13,142 bases of DNA. Source: SIG440 sp045586925. Its GTDB lineage: Bacteria; Bacillota; Clostridia; Monoglobales; Monoglobaceae. Under the pieces are notes generated by a model, which saw only the letters and a program-made list of their open reading frames with translations, was not told the DNA's origin and did not search any database. Positions 13,111-13,142 of this stretch are shown one piece after another (positions within the stretch are counted from its first letter, which is position 1; each line of letters begins with the position of its first letter). Location: assembly GCA_045586925.1 (NCBI GenBank), contig JAZNBG010000017.1:1-13142 (forward strand), written 5' to 3'. The translations under genes were made by a program, and so were the position numbers.

Positions 13111-13142
13111 ACAAAGCGTAAATGCTCCGACCGCCGCAAGGC

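Noticed and set aside
13044..13142. Minus-strand open frame entering from the right edge and ending near 13044
   Set aside because: It is about 33 codons, overlaps a strong palindrome, has an unusual residue mix and shows no family; more likely a repeat than coding.
1..13142. tRNA, rRNA, CRISPR array, insertion sequence or prophage
   Set aside because: I looked on both strands and found no regularly spaced repeats, cloverleaf sequence, transposase or integrase motifs, or terminal inverted repeats flanking a gene.

Overview
The window looks like a chromosomal segment of a low-GC Gram-positive bacterium of the class Clostridia, probably a gut-type Eubacteriales lineage. The evidence is A/T-rich intergenic DNA, strong Shine-Dalgarno sites, consensus sigma-A promoters, the Asp23-NusB-XseA-XseB-IspA gene order, a TPP riboswitch of Firmicute type and split (half-size) CHR transporters. 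I cannot name the species. I see no IS element, prophage, CRISPR array, tRNA or rRNA.

Layout, left to right. Positions 1-330 hold no complete gene. On the minus strand this stretch carries two tandem, partly duplicated strong promoters and a folded, attenuator-like leader. The leader ends in a Shine-Dalgarno site at the window edge, and infC is the likely gene beyond it. Next come thrS (with its own consensus promoter and a terminator) and a tightly packed minus-strand operon. In transcription order the operon is asp23-like, nusB, a TsaD/Kae1-like paralogue, xseA, xseB and ispA, driven by an extended -10 promoter at about 6572-6600. Upstream and also on the minus strand, two half-size CHR (chromate/anion transporter) genes overlap by one base. 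Their probable promoter has a perfect inverted repeat centred on the -10.

Divergent from the CHR pair, on the plus strand, is a two-gene unit: a hemolysin III/PAQR membrane protein and a patatin-like lipid hydrolase. It ends in a strong terminator. The following plus-strand gene is a D,D-carboxypeptidase starting with TTG. Its -10 lies in the loop side of that terminator and its Shine-Dalgarno lies in the terminator's 3' arm. The carboxypeptidase gene ends in an 8-bp convergent overlap with a MATE efflux gene on the minus strand. The MATE gene is divergent from an AraC-family regulator that is its likely controller.

The right end (12824-13142) has no recognisable gene. It holds a strong promoter, a TPP riboswitch, an intrinsic terminator, a 44-nt near-perfect palindrome and a second branched palindrome. 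The gene controlled by the riboswitch must lie beyond the window.

Themes: housekeeping information processing (ThrRS, NusB, ExoVII), isoprenoid supply (IspA), envelope functions (Asp23, carboxypeptidase, patatin, PAQR) and small-molecule transport (CHR, MATE). Nothing here is clearly a new defence or mobile system. The most unusual signals are regulatory: the tandem promoter/attenuator at the left, the terminator-promoter-RBS overlap near 9437-9493, and the palindromes behind the riboswitch. The divergent TsaD-like protein is also notable.
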